A DNA stretch of 8,968 bases from an uncultured Christensenella sp. (GTDB lineage Bacteria > Bacillota > Clostridia > Christensenellales > UBA1242). Location of the stretch: the NCBI GenBank assembly GCA_949291975.1, contig CASEYA010000128.1, positions 1 through 8,968 on the forward strand. Direction: 5' to 3'. Position numbers and translations under genes: made by a program. Each line of letters starts with the position of its first letter. Position 1 is the first letter of the stretch. Below, piece after piece: positions 1-6,058 of the stretch. The notes beneath the pieces are model-generated. The model was not told where the DNA came from. It saw only the letters and a program-made list of their open reading frames with translations, and did no database searches.

Positions 1-612
1 GCAGAAAGAAAAATTCCTGTAAATTATGCAAAGCAAATTAAAGGGCGAAAAATGTATGGCGGACAATCAACATACATTCCAATCAAAGTTAACGGAAGTG
101 GTGTTTTGCCAATCATCTTTGCAACAGCACTTGTTGCATTCCCTCAACTTATAATGCAACTTGTTGGTGTAACTGATGGAAATGCATTCTATGATTGGTG
201 GCAAGATTGGCTTGGAACAGGAACAGTAATCTACTTCCTTGTTAATGCACTGCTTATATTCTTCTTCACATATTTCTATGCTCAAATAACTTTTAATCCA
301 GAAGAAGTTAGCAGAACCTTGCAACAAAATGGTGGGTTCATCCCAGGCATTCGTGCTGGTAAACCAACCACTGATTATTTAAAGAAAATTTCCAGAAGAA
401 TAACTTTCTTTGGCGCAACTTATTTGGCACTCATCTTTGTTGTTCCAACAGTGGCACTTTCACTTGTTCCACAGGGAACAATAGTTAGTGGCAGTTTGGT
501 TAACGCATTTACTGTAACAGGACTTTTAATTGTTGTTAGTGTTGCTCTTGAGTTTGACAAGCAACTTAACGCTCAACTTCTTGCTAAAAATTATCGTGGC
601 TTCTTGAAATAA
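1..612 (+). CDS. secY: Protein translocase subunit SecY, C-terminal part (5' end outside window)
   Basis: SecY is the channel-forming membrane subunit of the Sec translocon, which exports and inserts proteins across the cytoplasmic membrane. The reading frame is open from base 1, so 203 C-terminal residues are visible and the start is off the window. The first residues, AERKIPVNYAKQIKGRKMYG, are the conserved SecY stretch before TM7. Hydrophobic segments matching TM7 to TM10 follow. The cytoplasmic C5 loop with GGFIPGIRAGKPT carries the conserved Arg that contacts SecA or the ribosome. The protein ends with the usual NYRGFLK-type tail and a TAA stop. The ATG at 52 is internal, not a start. 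adk follows 46 bp downstream, the standard Gram-positive order. Identification is secure; only the N-terminal half is missing, because of the window edge. Confidence 0.97.
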   Translation, partial: AERKIPVNYAKQIKGRKMYGGQSTYIPIKVNGSGVLPIIFATALVAFPQLIMQLVGVTDGNAFYDWWQDWLGTGTVIYFLVNALLIFFFTYFYAQITFNPEEVSRTLQQNGGFIPGIRAGKPTTDYLKKISRRITFFGATYLALIFVVPTVALSLVPQGTIVSGSLVNAFTVTGLLIVVSVALEFDKQLNAQLLAKNYRGFLK

Positions 613-658
613 ATTTTTTACGCATAGTTCTATCTATTTTAAAGGAAAAGGATATTTT

Positions 659-1297
659 ATGAGATTAGTTATTTTAGGTGCCCCAGGTAGTGGCAAGGGG
701 ACACAAACACATCATATTGCAAAAAAATATAACTTAAAACATGTTGTTGTTGGAGATGTTGTAAAGGATGAAATCCGCAACAAAACTGAACTTGGCAAAA
801 TTCTTTATGAATACACCAGCGTTGGTAAATTTGTTCCAAGCGAGATTGTGATTGATGTTCTTGATAAACAAATAAAAAACACCAAGGGGTTTGATGGTTT
901 TATCATAGACACAGCACCAATCAATATGCAGCAAAAAGAGGCAATGAAAAACATTGAAATTGATGCTGCTGTTTGGCTAAAAATTGTCAACTTTGATGTC
1001 ATAAGAAACAGAATTTTAAAAAGATTAATTTGTCCAAAATGCAAAATGGTTACCAGCGTTGATGAGAACTCTAACAACCATTGCATAAATTGTGGATTTG
1101 AACTTGAAAAACGCTATGATGACAACATTGACACAGTTAATAAAAGAATTGAGCAATATGAAAAAGAGACTTTGCCAGTTATAGAAAGTTTTCGTCAAGA
1201 GGGCAAACTGATTGAAATAAATGCCGAAAGAAGCAAAAAAGAAGTTTTAAACGAGATTTTTGAAAAAATAGACAAATTTTTTGAAAAAAGTCTTTAA
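659..1297 (+). CDS. adk: Adenylate kinase-family protein with zinc LID and degenerate AMP site
   Basis: This sits in the normal adk position between secY and map, and its 212 residues match the family. Adenylate kinase interconverts ATP, AMP and ADP in the cytoplasm. The P-loop GAPGSGKGT is at residues 7-15 (Lys13). The LID has a four-Cys zinc knuckle (C125, C128, C142, C145), and its arginines R118, R122, R152 and R163 fit the ATP/phosphate-binding set. The AMP side is odd. At E. coli numbering, which aligns without gaps here, Thr31 is Val, Arg36 is Lys, the DGFPRT motif (84-89) reads DTAPIN so Arg88 is Ile, and only Gln92 remains. Start ATG 659 has an AAGGAT Shine-Dalgarno at 648-653. It may have altered acceptor specificity or weak activity. 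The family assignment is sure; true adenylate kinase activity is not. Confidence 0.9.
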   Translation: MRLVILGAPGSGKGTQTHHIAKKYNLKHVVVGDVVKDEIRNKTELGKILYEYTSVGKFVPSEIVIDVLDKQIKNTKGFDGFIIDTAPINMQQKEAMKNIEIDAAVWLKIVNFDVIRNRILKRLICPKCKMVTSVDENSNNHCINCGFELEKRYDDNIDTVNKRIEQYEKETLPVIESFRQEGKLIEINAERSKKEVLNEIFEKIDKFFEKSL

Positions 1298-1321
1298 ATA
1301 TCATAAAAAGTGTGGTATAAT
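1293..1321 (+). promoter_or_regulatory. Extended -10 promoter, probably giving leaderless map mRNA
   Basis: A perfect TATAAT (1316-1321) is preceded by TGG (1313-1315), making an extended -10. A weak -35, TTTAAA (1293-1298, 4 of 6 consensus), lies exactly 17 bp upstream and overlaps the adk stop codon. The -10 ends 5 nt before the map ATG at 1327, so the expected start site (6-7 nt after the -10) falls on or beside the A of the ATG. No Shine-Dalgarno sequence precedes map, which fits a leaderless transcript. Confidence 0.6.
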
Positions 1322-1326
1322 TAAAC

Positions 1327-2070
1327 ATGGTTATCGTAAAGAATGAAAAACAAATTCAAGCAATGAGAGAAAGCGGTAGAATTTTAAGAGATACCCTTTT
1401 GAAAATTGAAGAATTTATCAAAGCAGGAATAACCACAAAAGACATAGACAAGTTTGCACATCGATATATTGTCAGTCGAGGTGCAAAACCAAGTTGCCTA
1501 GGCTACATGGGCTATCCCGCATCAATTTGCACGTCTGTTAACGAAGTTGTTGTTCACGGAATTCCTGATGACACCAAACTTCAAAACGGAGATATCATCA
1601 GTGTTGACCTTTGTGTTTTATACAAAGGTATGCACACTGATGCTGCCAGAACTTTTTGTGTTGGCGAAGTTAGTGAAGATAAGAAAAAACTTATTGAAGT
1701 AACAAAGCAATCTTTCTTTGAGGGAATAAAGCACATAAAGGCAGGCAGTCGAGTTGGTAATATTGGCGAGGCTGTTCAAAGGTATGCAGAAAGTTTTGGA
1801 TATGGTGTTGTTCGTGAACTTCAAGGACACGGTGTGGGCTGTCAAATTCACGAAGACCCGGGCATTCCAAACTTTGGCAAAAAAGGAACTGGCGAGTTTT
1901 TAAAAGAAGGCATGACCATTGCTGTTGAACCAATGATAACAATGGGCAGTCCAGAAGTTTATGTTGCCGAAGATGGTTGGACAGTTGCAACCGATGATGG
2001 AAGCATGGCAGCGCACTATGAAAACACTATTTTAATAACAAAAGATGGTGTTGAAATTTTAACATTATAA
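1327..2070 (+). CDS. map: Methionine aminopeptidase, type I
   Basis: This enzyme removes the initiator methionine from new proteins after deformylation, acting at the ribosome exit in the cytoplasm. It has 247 residues, the usual length of short bacterial type Ia enzymes without an N-terminal zinc-finger extension. All five metal ligands are visible: D94, D105, H168 (in GHGVG), E201 (in VEPM) and E232 (in HYENT). The substrate-side histidines H77 (VVVHGIPDD) and H175 are present too. Start ATG 1327 gives the usual MVIVKNEKQIQAMRESGRI beginning. No Shine-Dalgarno precedes it, while a TATAAT ends 5 nt upstream, so the gene is probably read from its own leaderless transcript and also by read-through from secY-adk. 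Identification is secure. Confidence 0.97.
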   Translation: MVIVKNEKQIQAMRESGRILRDTLLKIEEFIKAGITTKDIDKFAHRYIVSRGAKPSCLGYMGYPASICTSVNEVVVHGIPDDTKLQNGDIISVDLCVLYKGMHTDAARTFCVGEVSEDKKKLIEVTKQSFFEGIKHIKAGSRVGNIGEAVQRYAESFGYGVVRELQGHGVGCQIHEDPGIPNFGKKGTGEFLKEGMTIAVEPMITMGSPEVYVAEDGWTVATDDGSMAAHYENTILITKDGVEILTL

Positions 2071-2106
2071 ACTAAACTTGTTATTTGTTTAAAATCAGGT
2101 AATATT

Positions 2107-2388
2107 ATGTCAAATGAAATTAAATGTGGTCAAATTGTGCAATCTTTGCAAGGCAGAGATAAAGGAGAATTCTATATTGTTTTAGAAGTAAACAGCCAGT
2201 TTGCACGACTTGCAGATGGTAAATCTAAAACAATATTAAGTCCTAAAAAGAAAAATCTTTTGCACATCAGACCAACTAATGTTGTTATAACAGAAATTGC
2301 TGAAAAACTTAAAAATGGAATAACAATAAATAATCAAATGCTTTATCACTCATTACATGAGTATAAAAAAAGAAATAAAGGGGAGTAA
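2107..2388 (+). CDS. KOW-domain RNA-binding protein (L14e-like)
   Basis: This small basic protein (93 residues) has an N-terminal KOW-type beta fold at roughly residues 8-50, containing [20 protein letters not shown] and a Lys-rich KKKN stretch. Its C-terminal tail is probably helical. Clostridia-type genomes commonly carry such a protein, annotated as ribosomal protein L14e/L6e/L27e-like, between map and infA, and that is exactly its place here. A role in ribosome assembly or rRNA binding is inferred from the fold and context; no catalytic motif is visible. ATG 2107 follows a short AGGT (2097-2100). The stop codon lies 2 bp before the infA start, and the gene's last codons contain the infA Shine-Dalgarno, so the two are probably translationally coupled. 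The exact function is unknown. Confidence 0.82.
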   Translation: MSNEIKCGQIVQSLQGRDKGEFYIVLEVNSQFARLADGKSKTILSPKKKNLLHIRPTNVVITEIAEKLKNGITINNQMLYHSLHEYKKRNKGE

Positions 2389-2390
2389 AA

Positions 2391-2642
2391 ATGGCAACAG
2401 AGGATGCAATCAAAGCAGAAGGAGAAGTTATTGAAAGTTTGAGAAACGCAATGTTCAAAGTGCGTTTGCCAAACGGTCATATCGTAACAGCATATCCAGC
2501 AGGAAAATTAACGCTGGGACGAATTCGAATTTTTGTTGGAGATAAAGTAACTCTTGAAATGTCACCCTATGATTTAACAAGAGGTCGAATTGTTTGGAGA
2601 ACAAACAATATGGCACACAAACACAATGATGAGGCTCAATAA
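2391..2642 (+). CDS. infA: Translation initiation factor IF-1 (divergent rRNA-contact loop)
   Basis: IF-1 is an OB-fold protein that binds the 30S A site during initiation with IF-2 and IF-3. The 83-residue product keeps the family frame: an [10 protein letters not shown] start, [35 protein letters not shown] and the preceding IRI. Canonical IF-1 is about 72 residues; here a polar tail of about 12 residues ([12 protein letters not shown]) is added. The loop that normally reads HISGKMRKNYIRI, and which inserts next to helix 44 of 16S rRNA, reads [13 protein letters not shown], so the basic residues after the Lys are lost and one Arg appears later. Start ATG 2391 has a strong AAAGGGGAG Shine-Dalgarno 5 nt upstream, inside the previous gene. 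rpmJ begins 19 bp after the stop. Identification is secure. Confidence 0.95.
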   Translation: MATEDAIKAEGEVIESLRNAMFKVRLPNGHIVTAYPAGKLTLGRIRIFVGDKVTLEMSPYDLTRGRIVWRTNNMAHKHNDEAQ

Positions 2643-2661
2643 AAATTAAGGAGAAAACAAA

Positions 2662-2778
2662 ATGAAAGTAAGACCATCAGTGAAACCAATTTGCGATAAA
2701 TGCAAGGTTATTCGTAGAAACGGAAAGGTTATGGTTATTTGCTCAAAAAGCAAGAAGCACAAACAAGTTCAAGGATAA
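2662..2778 (+). CDS. rpmJ: 50S ribosomal protein L36 (zinc-binding form)
   Basis: This 38-residue protein starts [20 protein letters not shown] and ends HKQVQG. It is the canonical L36, a small late-assembling protein of the large subunit that binds 23S rRNA. The zinc knuckle is complete: C11, C14, C27 and H33. The normal length is 37-38 residues. ATG 2662 has an AAGGAG Shine-Dalgarno at 2648-2653 with 8-nt spacing, and the gene lies 19 bp after infA, in the expected infA-rpmJ-rpsM order. The stop is TAA at 2776-2778. A 125-bp gap follows before rpsM, the largest spacer in the operon. Confidence 0.97.
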   Translation: MKVRPSVKPICDKCKVIRRNGKVMVICSKSKKHKQVQG

Positions 2779-2903
2779 TTTTTATTCTTGATTGTTTGCT
2801 TTTTGCTCTTATTTTGAAAACAATCGATGTGGGCGGCTGATTTTTTCCACAGCGTTACATATAAACTAAAATAAACTAAAATAAAATTTATTTGGAGGAA
2901 TAA
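2779..2903 (+). promoter_or_regulatory. rpsM leader: possible alpha-operon regulatory region
   Basis: This is the only long spacer inside the operon, at the place where the E. coli alpha operon carries its S4-responsive leader. Visible parts are: a 10-bp stem with one G-U pair, 2788-2797 with 2818-2827, around a 20-nt loop; a G+C-rich island at 2828-2856 with two mutually exclusive pairings, TGTGG/CCACA (2828-2832/2847-2851) and GCTG/CAGC (2836-2839/2850-2853); and two tandem copies of ATAAACTAAA (2861-2880) just before the GGAGGA Shine-Dalgarno. A weak promoter is also possible (CTGATT 2837-2842, 17 bp, TATAAA 2860-2865). A regulatory role is inferred from position and structure; I do not recognise a known leader class. 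Confidence 0.35.
2861..2885 (+). repeat. Tandem decamer ATAAACTAAA, 2.5 copies
   Basis: ATAAACTAAA occurs at 2861-2870 and 2871-2880, followed by ATAAA at 2881-2885, directly upstream of the rpsM ribosome binding site. Its period is about one DNA helical turn. It could be an A-rich translation enhancer, a protein site or replication slippage; the sequence alone does not decide. Confidence 0.7.
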
Positions 2904-3293
2904 ATGGCTCGTATAGCAGGTGTAGACTTACCCAAAGAGAAAAGAGTAGAAATAGGGTTGACCTATATCTATGGAATTGGAAGAAAAAAGTCTAATGAAA
3001 TTTTAGCAGGGACTGGAATCAGTCCAGATGTTCGTGTTAAAGACTTGTCTGAAAACGACATTGCAAAAATTCGTGAATATATTGAAAAAAATGAGCTTTT
3101 GGTAGAAGGTGACCTTCGCAGAGAAGTAAATCTTAACATAAAGCGTCTTATGGAAATTGGTTGCAATCGTGGAATTCGTCATCGTCGCAATTTGCCTGTT
3201 CGTGGACAACGAACAAAAACTAATGCTAGAACTCGTAAGGGACCAAGAAAAACGGTTTCAAGAGGAAAGGCAAAAGTTGGTAAGAAGGGTTAA
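2904..3293 (+). CDS. rpsM: 30S ribosomal protein S13
   Basis: S13 sits in the head of the small subunit, contacts 16S rRNA and forms the inter-subunit bridges and P-site tRNA contacts. The 129 residues start [20 protein letters not shown] and contain the helix-two-turn-helix region (about 12-60). The conserved C-terminal signature [20 protein letters not shown] is followed by a very basic tail ([23 protein letters not shown]). It is slightly longer than the usual length of about 122 because of the Lys/Arg-rich end. ATG 2904 has a strong GGAGGA Shine-Dalgarno (2894-2899). It begins the rpsM-rpsK-rpsD-rpoA-rplQ alpha-operon segment; rpsK starts 18 bp after the stop. Confidence 0.98.
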   Translation: MARIAGVDLPKEKRVEIGLTYIYGIGRKKSNEILAGTGISPDVRVKDLSENDIAKIREYIEKNELLVEGDLRREVNLNIKRLMEIGCNRGIRHRRNLPVRGQRTKTNARTRKGPRKTVSRGKAKVGKKG

Positions 3294-3311
3294 TAAGGGG
3301 GAAAGTTAAAA

Positions 3312-3692
3312 ATGGCAATAGTTAAAAAGAAAAGAACAGCAAGAAGTTTGTCAAACGGCGCCGTTTACATTAAATCATCTTTTAACAACAACATGGTTAC
3401 CATCACAGATGCAAAAGGTGATGTTATTTCATGGTGCAGTTCTGGCGCACTTAAATTCAGAGGTAACAAAAAAGACACCCCTTATGCAGCACAACTTGTT
3501 GCAGAAACAGCAGGCAAAAAGGCAAAAGACATGGGTTTAAATCAGGTTGCAGTTTATGTTAAAGGTGCTGGTGCAGGAAGAGAAGCAGCAATTCGTGCAC
3601 TTGCAAACACGGGGTTAGAAGTAACCTCAATCAAAGATGTTTCTGGAATACCTTTCAATGGTTGCCGACCATCTAAAAGAAGAAGAGTTTAA
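3312..3692 (+). CDS. rpsK: 30S ribosomal protein S11
   Basis: S11 is on the platform of the small subunit and shapes the mRNA exit/Shine-Dalgarno duplex region. The 126 residues show the family features in order: a basic start ([13 protein letters not shown]), the [21 protein letters not shown] core, [32 protein letters not shown], and the C-terminal [10 protein letters not shown] tail that binds rRNA. Length is standard. ATG 3312 follows a purine-rich AAGGGGGA Shine-Dalgarno. rpsD begins 14 bp after the stop. Nothing unusual. Confidence 0.98.
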   Translation: MAIVKKKRTARSLSNGAVYIKSSFNNNMVTITDAKGDVISWCSSGALKFRGNKKDTPYAAQLVAETAGKKAKDMGLNQVAVYVKGAGAGREAAIRALANTGLEVTSIKDVSGIPFNGCRPSKRRRV

Positions 3693-3706
3693 AAAGGAGA
3701 AAAGTT

Positions 3707-4336
3707 ATGGCTAAATACACTGGAGCAGATTGTAGATTATGTCGTCGTGAAGGCTGTAAACTATTCCTCAAAGGCGACCGTTGTGTAACAGGAAAATGTG
3801 CACTTGACAGACGCCCAACAATTCCAGGCGAACACGGTGATGCAAATGCACGCCGTAAGCCAGCAGCAGGATATGTTTTACAACTCCGCGAAAAGCAAAA
3901 AGTTAAAAGAGCATATGGTTTGCTCGAAAAACAATTTAAAGAATATTATTTCGAAGGTAAGCGCCAAAAGGGTGCTACCGGTGAAGTTATGTTGTCTTTA
4001 TTGGAAAGAAGATTAGACAATGTTGTATATCGTTTAGGTTTTGGGGTATCCCGAGCACAATGTCGTCAAATCGTGAACCACGGACACATCACAGTTAACG
4101 GAAAGAAAGTTGATATCCCATCATATCAAGTAAAAGTTGGAGATGTGATTGCAATTCGTGAAAGCGATCAAAGTTCTGAACTCTTTAAAGATTTGAAGAA
4201 GAACAAGACAGTAACACCTAAGTGGCTACAACTTGACGCTTCAAACATGAGTGGTAAAGTGATCGCAATTCCTGACCGAAGTGACATCGACTTGAATATT
4301 GCTGAACACTTAATCATTGAGTTATATTCAAGATAA
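3707..4336 (+). CDS. rpsD: 30S ribosomal protein S4 (zinc-binding form)
   Basis: S4 is a primary 16S rRNA binder that nucleates small-subunit assembly; in many bacteria it also represses its own operon. The 209 residues begin with an N-terminal domain carrying C9, C12, C26 and C31, the zinc ligands of the C+ type of S4. The S4 RNA-binding domain follows (about 97-160: [23 protein letters not shown]-like loop, [11 protein letters not shown]). The C-terminus (IELYSR) is standard. ATG 3707 has AAGGAG at 3694-3699. Location inside the alpha operon, rather than at a separate locus as in Bacillus, fits a clostridial lineage. If S4 autoregulates here, the leader before rpsM is the obvious target; that is inference. 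Confidence 0.98.
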   Translation: MAKYTGADCRLCRREGCKLFLKGDRCVTGKCALDRRPTIPGEHGDANARRKPAAGYVLQLREKQKVKRAYGLLEKQFKEYYFEGKRQKGATGEVMLSLLERRLDNVVYRLGFGVSRAQCRQIVNHGHITVNGKKVDIPSYQVKVGDVIAIRESDQSSELFKDLKKNKTVTPKWLQLDASNMSGKVIAIPDRSDIDLNIAEHLIIELYSR

Positions 4337-4359
4337 TGGGTTAGGAGGAATTTTTAATT

Positions 4360-5313
4360 ATGATGCAAATAAACAAACCAAATTTAACTGTTCAAGAAAG
4401 TCAAAATGGTGCAGTTGCAACTTTTGTTATTGAACCAATGGAAAAGGGCTTTGGAACAACTGTTGGAAACGCAATGAGAAGAGTTCTTCTTGGTGGACTT
4501 CCAGGTGTTGCTCCAATTGCTGTTAGAATAGCAGGTGTTCAACATGAATTTTCAACCATTCCTGGTGTAAGTGAAGATGTTGCAGATATTATATTAAATA
4601 TTAAAAGTTTAATTATAAAAACAAAACATCAAGAACCAGACTTCAAAACTACACTATATCTTAAAAGCAAAGAAGAGGGAACTCTTTATGCAAAGGATAT
4701 TATTGTTAGCGAAGATGTTGAAATTTTAAATGAAGATTTACCAATCTGCACTTTATCAAAAGGCGCAGTTGTTGACATGGAAATCATTATTGGTCGTGGA
4801 AGAGGTTATGTTCTTGCAAAAGAAAACAAAGATGTTGTTGACAGCATTGGATTCATTCCAATGGATGCCATCTTTACACCAGTAAAAAAGGTAAGATATT
4901 CTGTTGAAAGTGCCCGTGTTGGTCAAGACATCAACTATGACAAGTTAACACTTGAAGTAACCACCAATGGTGCAACTTCTGCAAAAGAGGTTACCAGTCT
5001 TGCAGCAAAAGTAATTAATGACCACATGAAGATGTTCATTGAACTTGTTGACAACATGGAAGACACCGATATTTTGGTTGCTCGTCAAGAAGACCAGCAA
5101 CAAAAAGTTCTTGAAATGTCAATTAATGACCTTGAACTTTCAGTTAGAAGCACAAACTGTCTTAAACGCTCAAACATTTTAACTGTGGAAGATTTGGTTA
5201 GAAAGACGGATCGTGAACTTGGAAAAGTTCGTAATCTGGGACAAAAATCGCTTGAAGAAGTTAAAAATAAACTCGTTGAACTTGGTTTAACTTTAAAAAG
5301 TGAAGATGAATAA
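4360..5313 (+). CDS. rpoA: DNA-directed RNA polymerase subunit alpha
   Basis: The alpha subunit dimerises to scaffold RNA polymerase assembly and contacts promoter UP elements and activators. The 317 residues contain the N-terminal domain (about 1-230) with GFGTTVGNAMRRVLLGGLPG, the dimer/beta-contact helix, and ISTIPGVSEDV-like core sequence (HEFSTIPGVSEDVADIILN). A linker of about 15 residues follows. The C-terminal domain (about 250-312) has LSVRSTNCLKRSNILTVEDL, which contains the DNA-binding Arg and Asn, and the NLGQKSLEEVKNKL helix-hairpin-helix. The Shine-Dalgarno AGGAGG (4343-4348) is 11 nt from ATG 4360; the next codon is also ATG (4363), so either could start. rplQ starts 14 bp after the stop. 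Length is normal. Confidence 0.98.
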   Translation: MMQINKPNLTVQESQNGAVATFVIEPMEKGFGTTVGNAMRRVLLGGLPGVAPIAVRIAGVQHEFSTIPGVSEDVADIILNIKSLIIKTKHQEPDFKTTLYLKSKEEGTLYAKDIIVSEDVEILNEDLPICTLSKGAVVDMEIIIGRGRGYVLAKENKDVVDSIGFIPMDAIFTPVKKVRYSVESARVGQDINYDKLTLEVTTNGATSAKEVTSLAAKVINDHMKMFIELVDNMEDTDILVARQEDQQQKVLEMSINDLELSVRSTNCLKRSNILTVEDLVRKTDRELGKVRNLGQKSLEEVKNKLVELGLTLKSEDE

Positions 5314-5327
5314 AAGGGAGATAGAAA

Positions 5328-5840
5328 ATGGCAGGTTATAACAAATTAGGAAAAGAAGGTTCACTTCGTGATGCAATCATTCGCCGTCAGGTAACCGACC
5401 TTTTGTGGTATGGCAAGGTTGAAACAACTTTTGCTCGTGCAAAAGCTGTTCAACGTGTTGCAGAAAAGATTATAACACTTGCTGTAAACACCTATCAAGA
5501 TACTGTAAAAGTAACAAAAACAGTTACAAATGAGAAAGGTGTTAAAAGCAAAAAAGAAGTTATCAATGATGGTCCAACAAAATTGAATGCAAGACGCAAG
5601 ATAATGGCTCAGGTTTATGACATTCAAGAACAAAGAATGCCAAAAGAGTCAAAAACTGCTTTTATTGGAAGAACAGAAGACATTTTCCATCCACTTCTTG
5701 AAAAGATTTTCAACATCTACGGTCCTCGTTATGCAAAGCGTAAAGAAGACACTGGTCAAGGTGGTGGATACACTCGTGTTCTCAAAGTTGGTCCTCGTCG
5801 TGGCGATGGTGCTGAAGCAGCAATTATACAACTTGTATAA
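5328..5840 (+). CDS. rplQ: 50S ribosomal protein L17 with internal insertions
   Basis: L17 binds 23S rRNA near the peptide exit tunnel. The family core is clear: YNKLGKEGSLRDAIIRRQVTDLLWYGKVETT, RAKAVQRVAEKIITLA, then RYAKRKEDTGQGGGYTRVLKVGPRRGDGAEAAIIQLV at the end. The protein has 170 residues, against the usual 115-130. The extra length lies in two internal blocks: a Lys/Val/Thr-rich segment at about 57-84 (QDTVKVTKTVTNEKGVKSKK and following), and an expansion around 98-123 (EQRMPKESKTAFIGRTEDIF) before the IYGPRYAKR motif. ATG 5328 follows GGGAG (5316-5320). It is the last gene of the operon; a terminator begins about 40 bp after the stop. Identity is sure; the insertions are probably lineage-specific. 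Confidence 0.96.
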   Translation: MAGYNKLGKEGSLRDAIIRRQVTDLLWYGKVETTFARAKAVQRVAEKIITLAVNTYQDTVKVTKTVTNEKGVKSKKEVINDGPTKLNARRKIMAQVYDIQEQRMPKESKTAFIGRTEDIFHPLLEKIFNIYGPRYAKRKEDTGQGGGYTRVLKVGPRRGDGAEAAIIQLV

Positions 5841-5880
5841 TAATTATTTTAAAAGATAATTTATCAATTTTAAAATATTT

Positions 5881-5913
5881 AAAAAACTTTATCACATATG
5901 ATAGAGTTTTTTT
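5881..5913 (+). terminator. Rho-independent terminator of the ribosomal operon
   Basis: The stem is TATCA (5890-5894) and TGATA (5899-5903) around CATA. It continues through one G-U pair and CT/AG pairs into an A-run (5881-5886) facing seven T (5907-5913). It lies 40 bp after the rplQ stop, where the operon should end. Confidence 0.85.
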
Positions 5914-5917
5914 ATAT

Positions 5918-5953
5918 AAAAAACAAGAAGGCAATTAACCTTCTTGCTTTTTT
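5918..5953. terminator. Bidirectional terminator between rplQ and alr
   Basis: CAAGAAGG (5924-5931) and CCTTCTTG (5939-5946) form a perfect 8-bp stem with a 7-nt loop. Six A precede it (5918-5923) and six T follow (5948-5953), so it can stop transcripts from both sides. On the minus strand the T-run directly abuts the stem, which fits alr best; on the plus strand it backs up the terminator at 5881. Confidence 0.85.
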
Positions 5954-5976
5954 AGTATATACTTTATCTATATGCC

Positions 5977-6058
5977 TTAATGTTGCCATTAAAGCCACGA
6001 GACAATGTCTCGGTCAGTAGGGTGAGTGACAATCACTCACATAGTCATTCTATGTGGC
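5977..6058. repeat. Cluster of four hairpins within an outer stem, downstream of alr
   Basis: Four perfect inverted repeats follow each other: TTAATG/CATTAA (5977-5982/5987-5992, loop TTGC); CGAGAC/GTCTCG (5998-6003/6007-6012, loop AAT); GTGAGTGA/TCACTCAC (6022-6029/6033-6040, loop CAA); and CACATAG/CTATGTG (6038-6044/6050-6056, loop TCATT). GCCAC (5994-5998) also pairs with GTGGC (6054-6058), so the last three can be closed into one multi-branched fold. The last hairpin contains the alr stop codon. The stems have no T-run, so these are not ordinary terminators. The region may be a structured alr 3' UTR, a small RNA, or a palindrome-rich mobile repeat. No tRNA features (T-loop, CCA) are present. 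Confidence 0.7.

Noticed and set aside
2078..2105. Promoter directly before the KOW gene (TTGTTA-16-TAATAT)
   Set aside because: Both boxes match only 4 of 6, and the start site would fall inside the gene. A short AGGT ribosome site explains translation from the operon mRNA.
5361..5633. Minus-strand open frame of 90 codons within rplQ
   Set aside because: It is a shadow of L17 codon use, Cys/Phe/Tyr-rich, with no ribosome binding site and no domain.
5994..6058. tRNA-like cloverleaf from the hairpin cluster
   Set aside because: Despite an outer stem and three arms, there is no T-loop TTCGANN, no D-loop GG, no CCA and no proper loop sizes (3, 3 and 5 nt).
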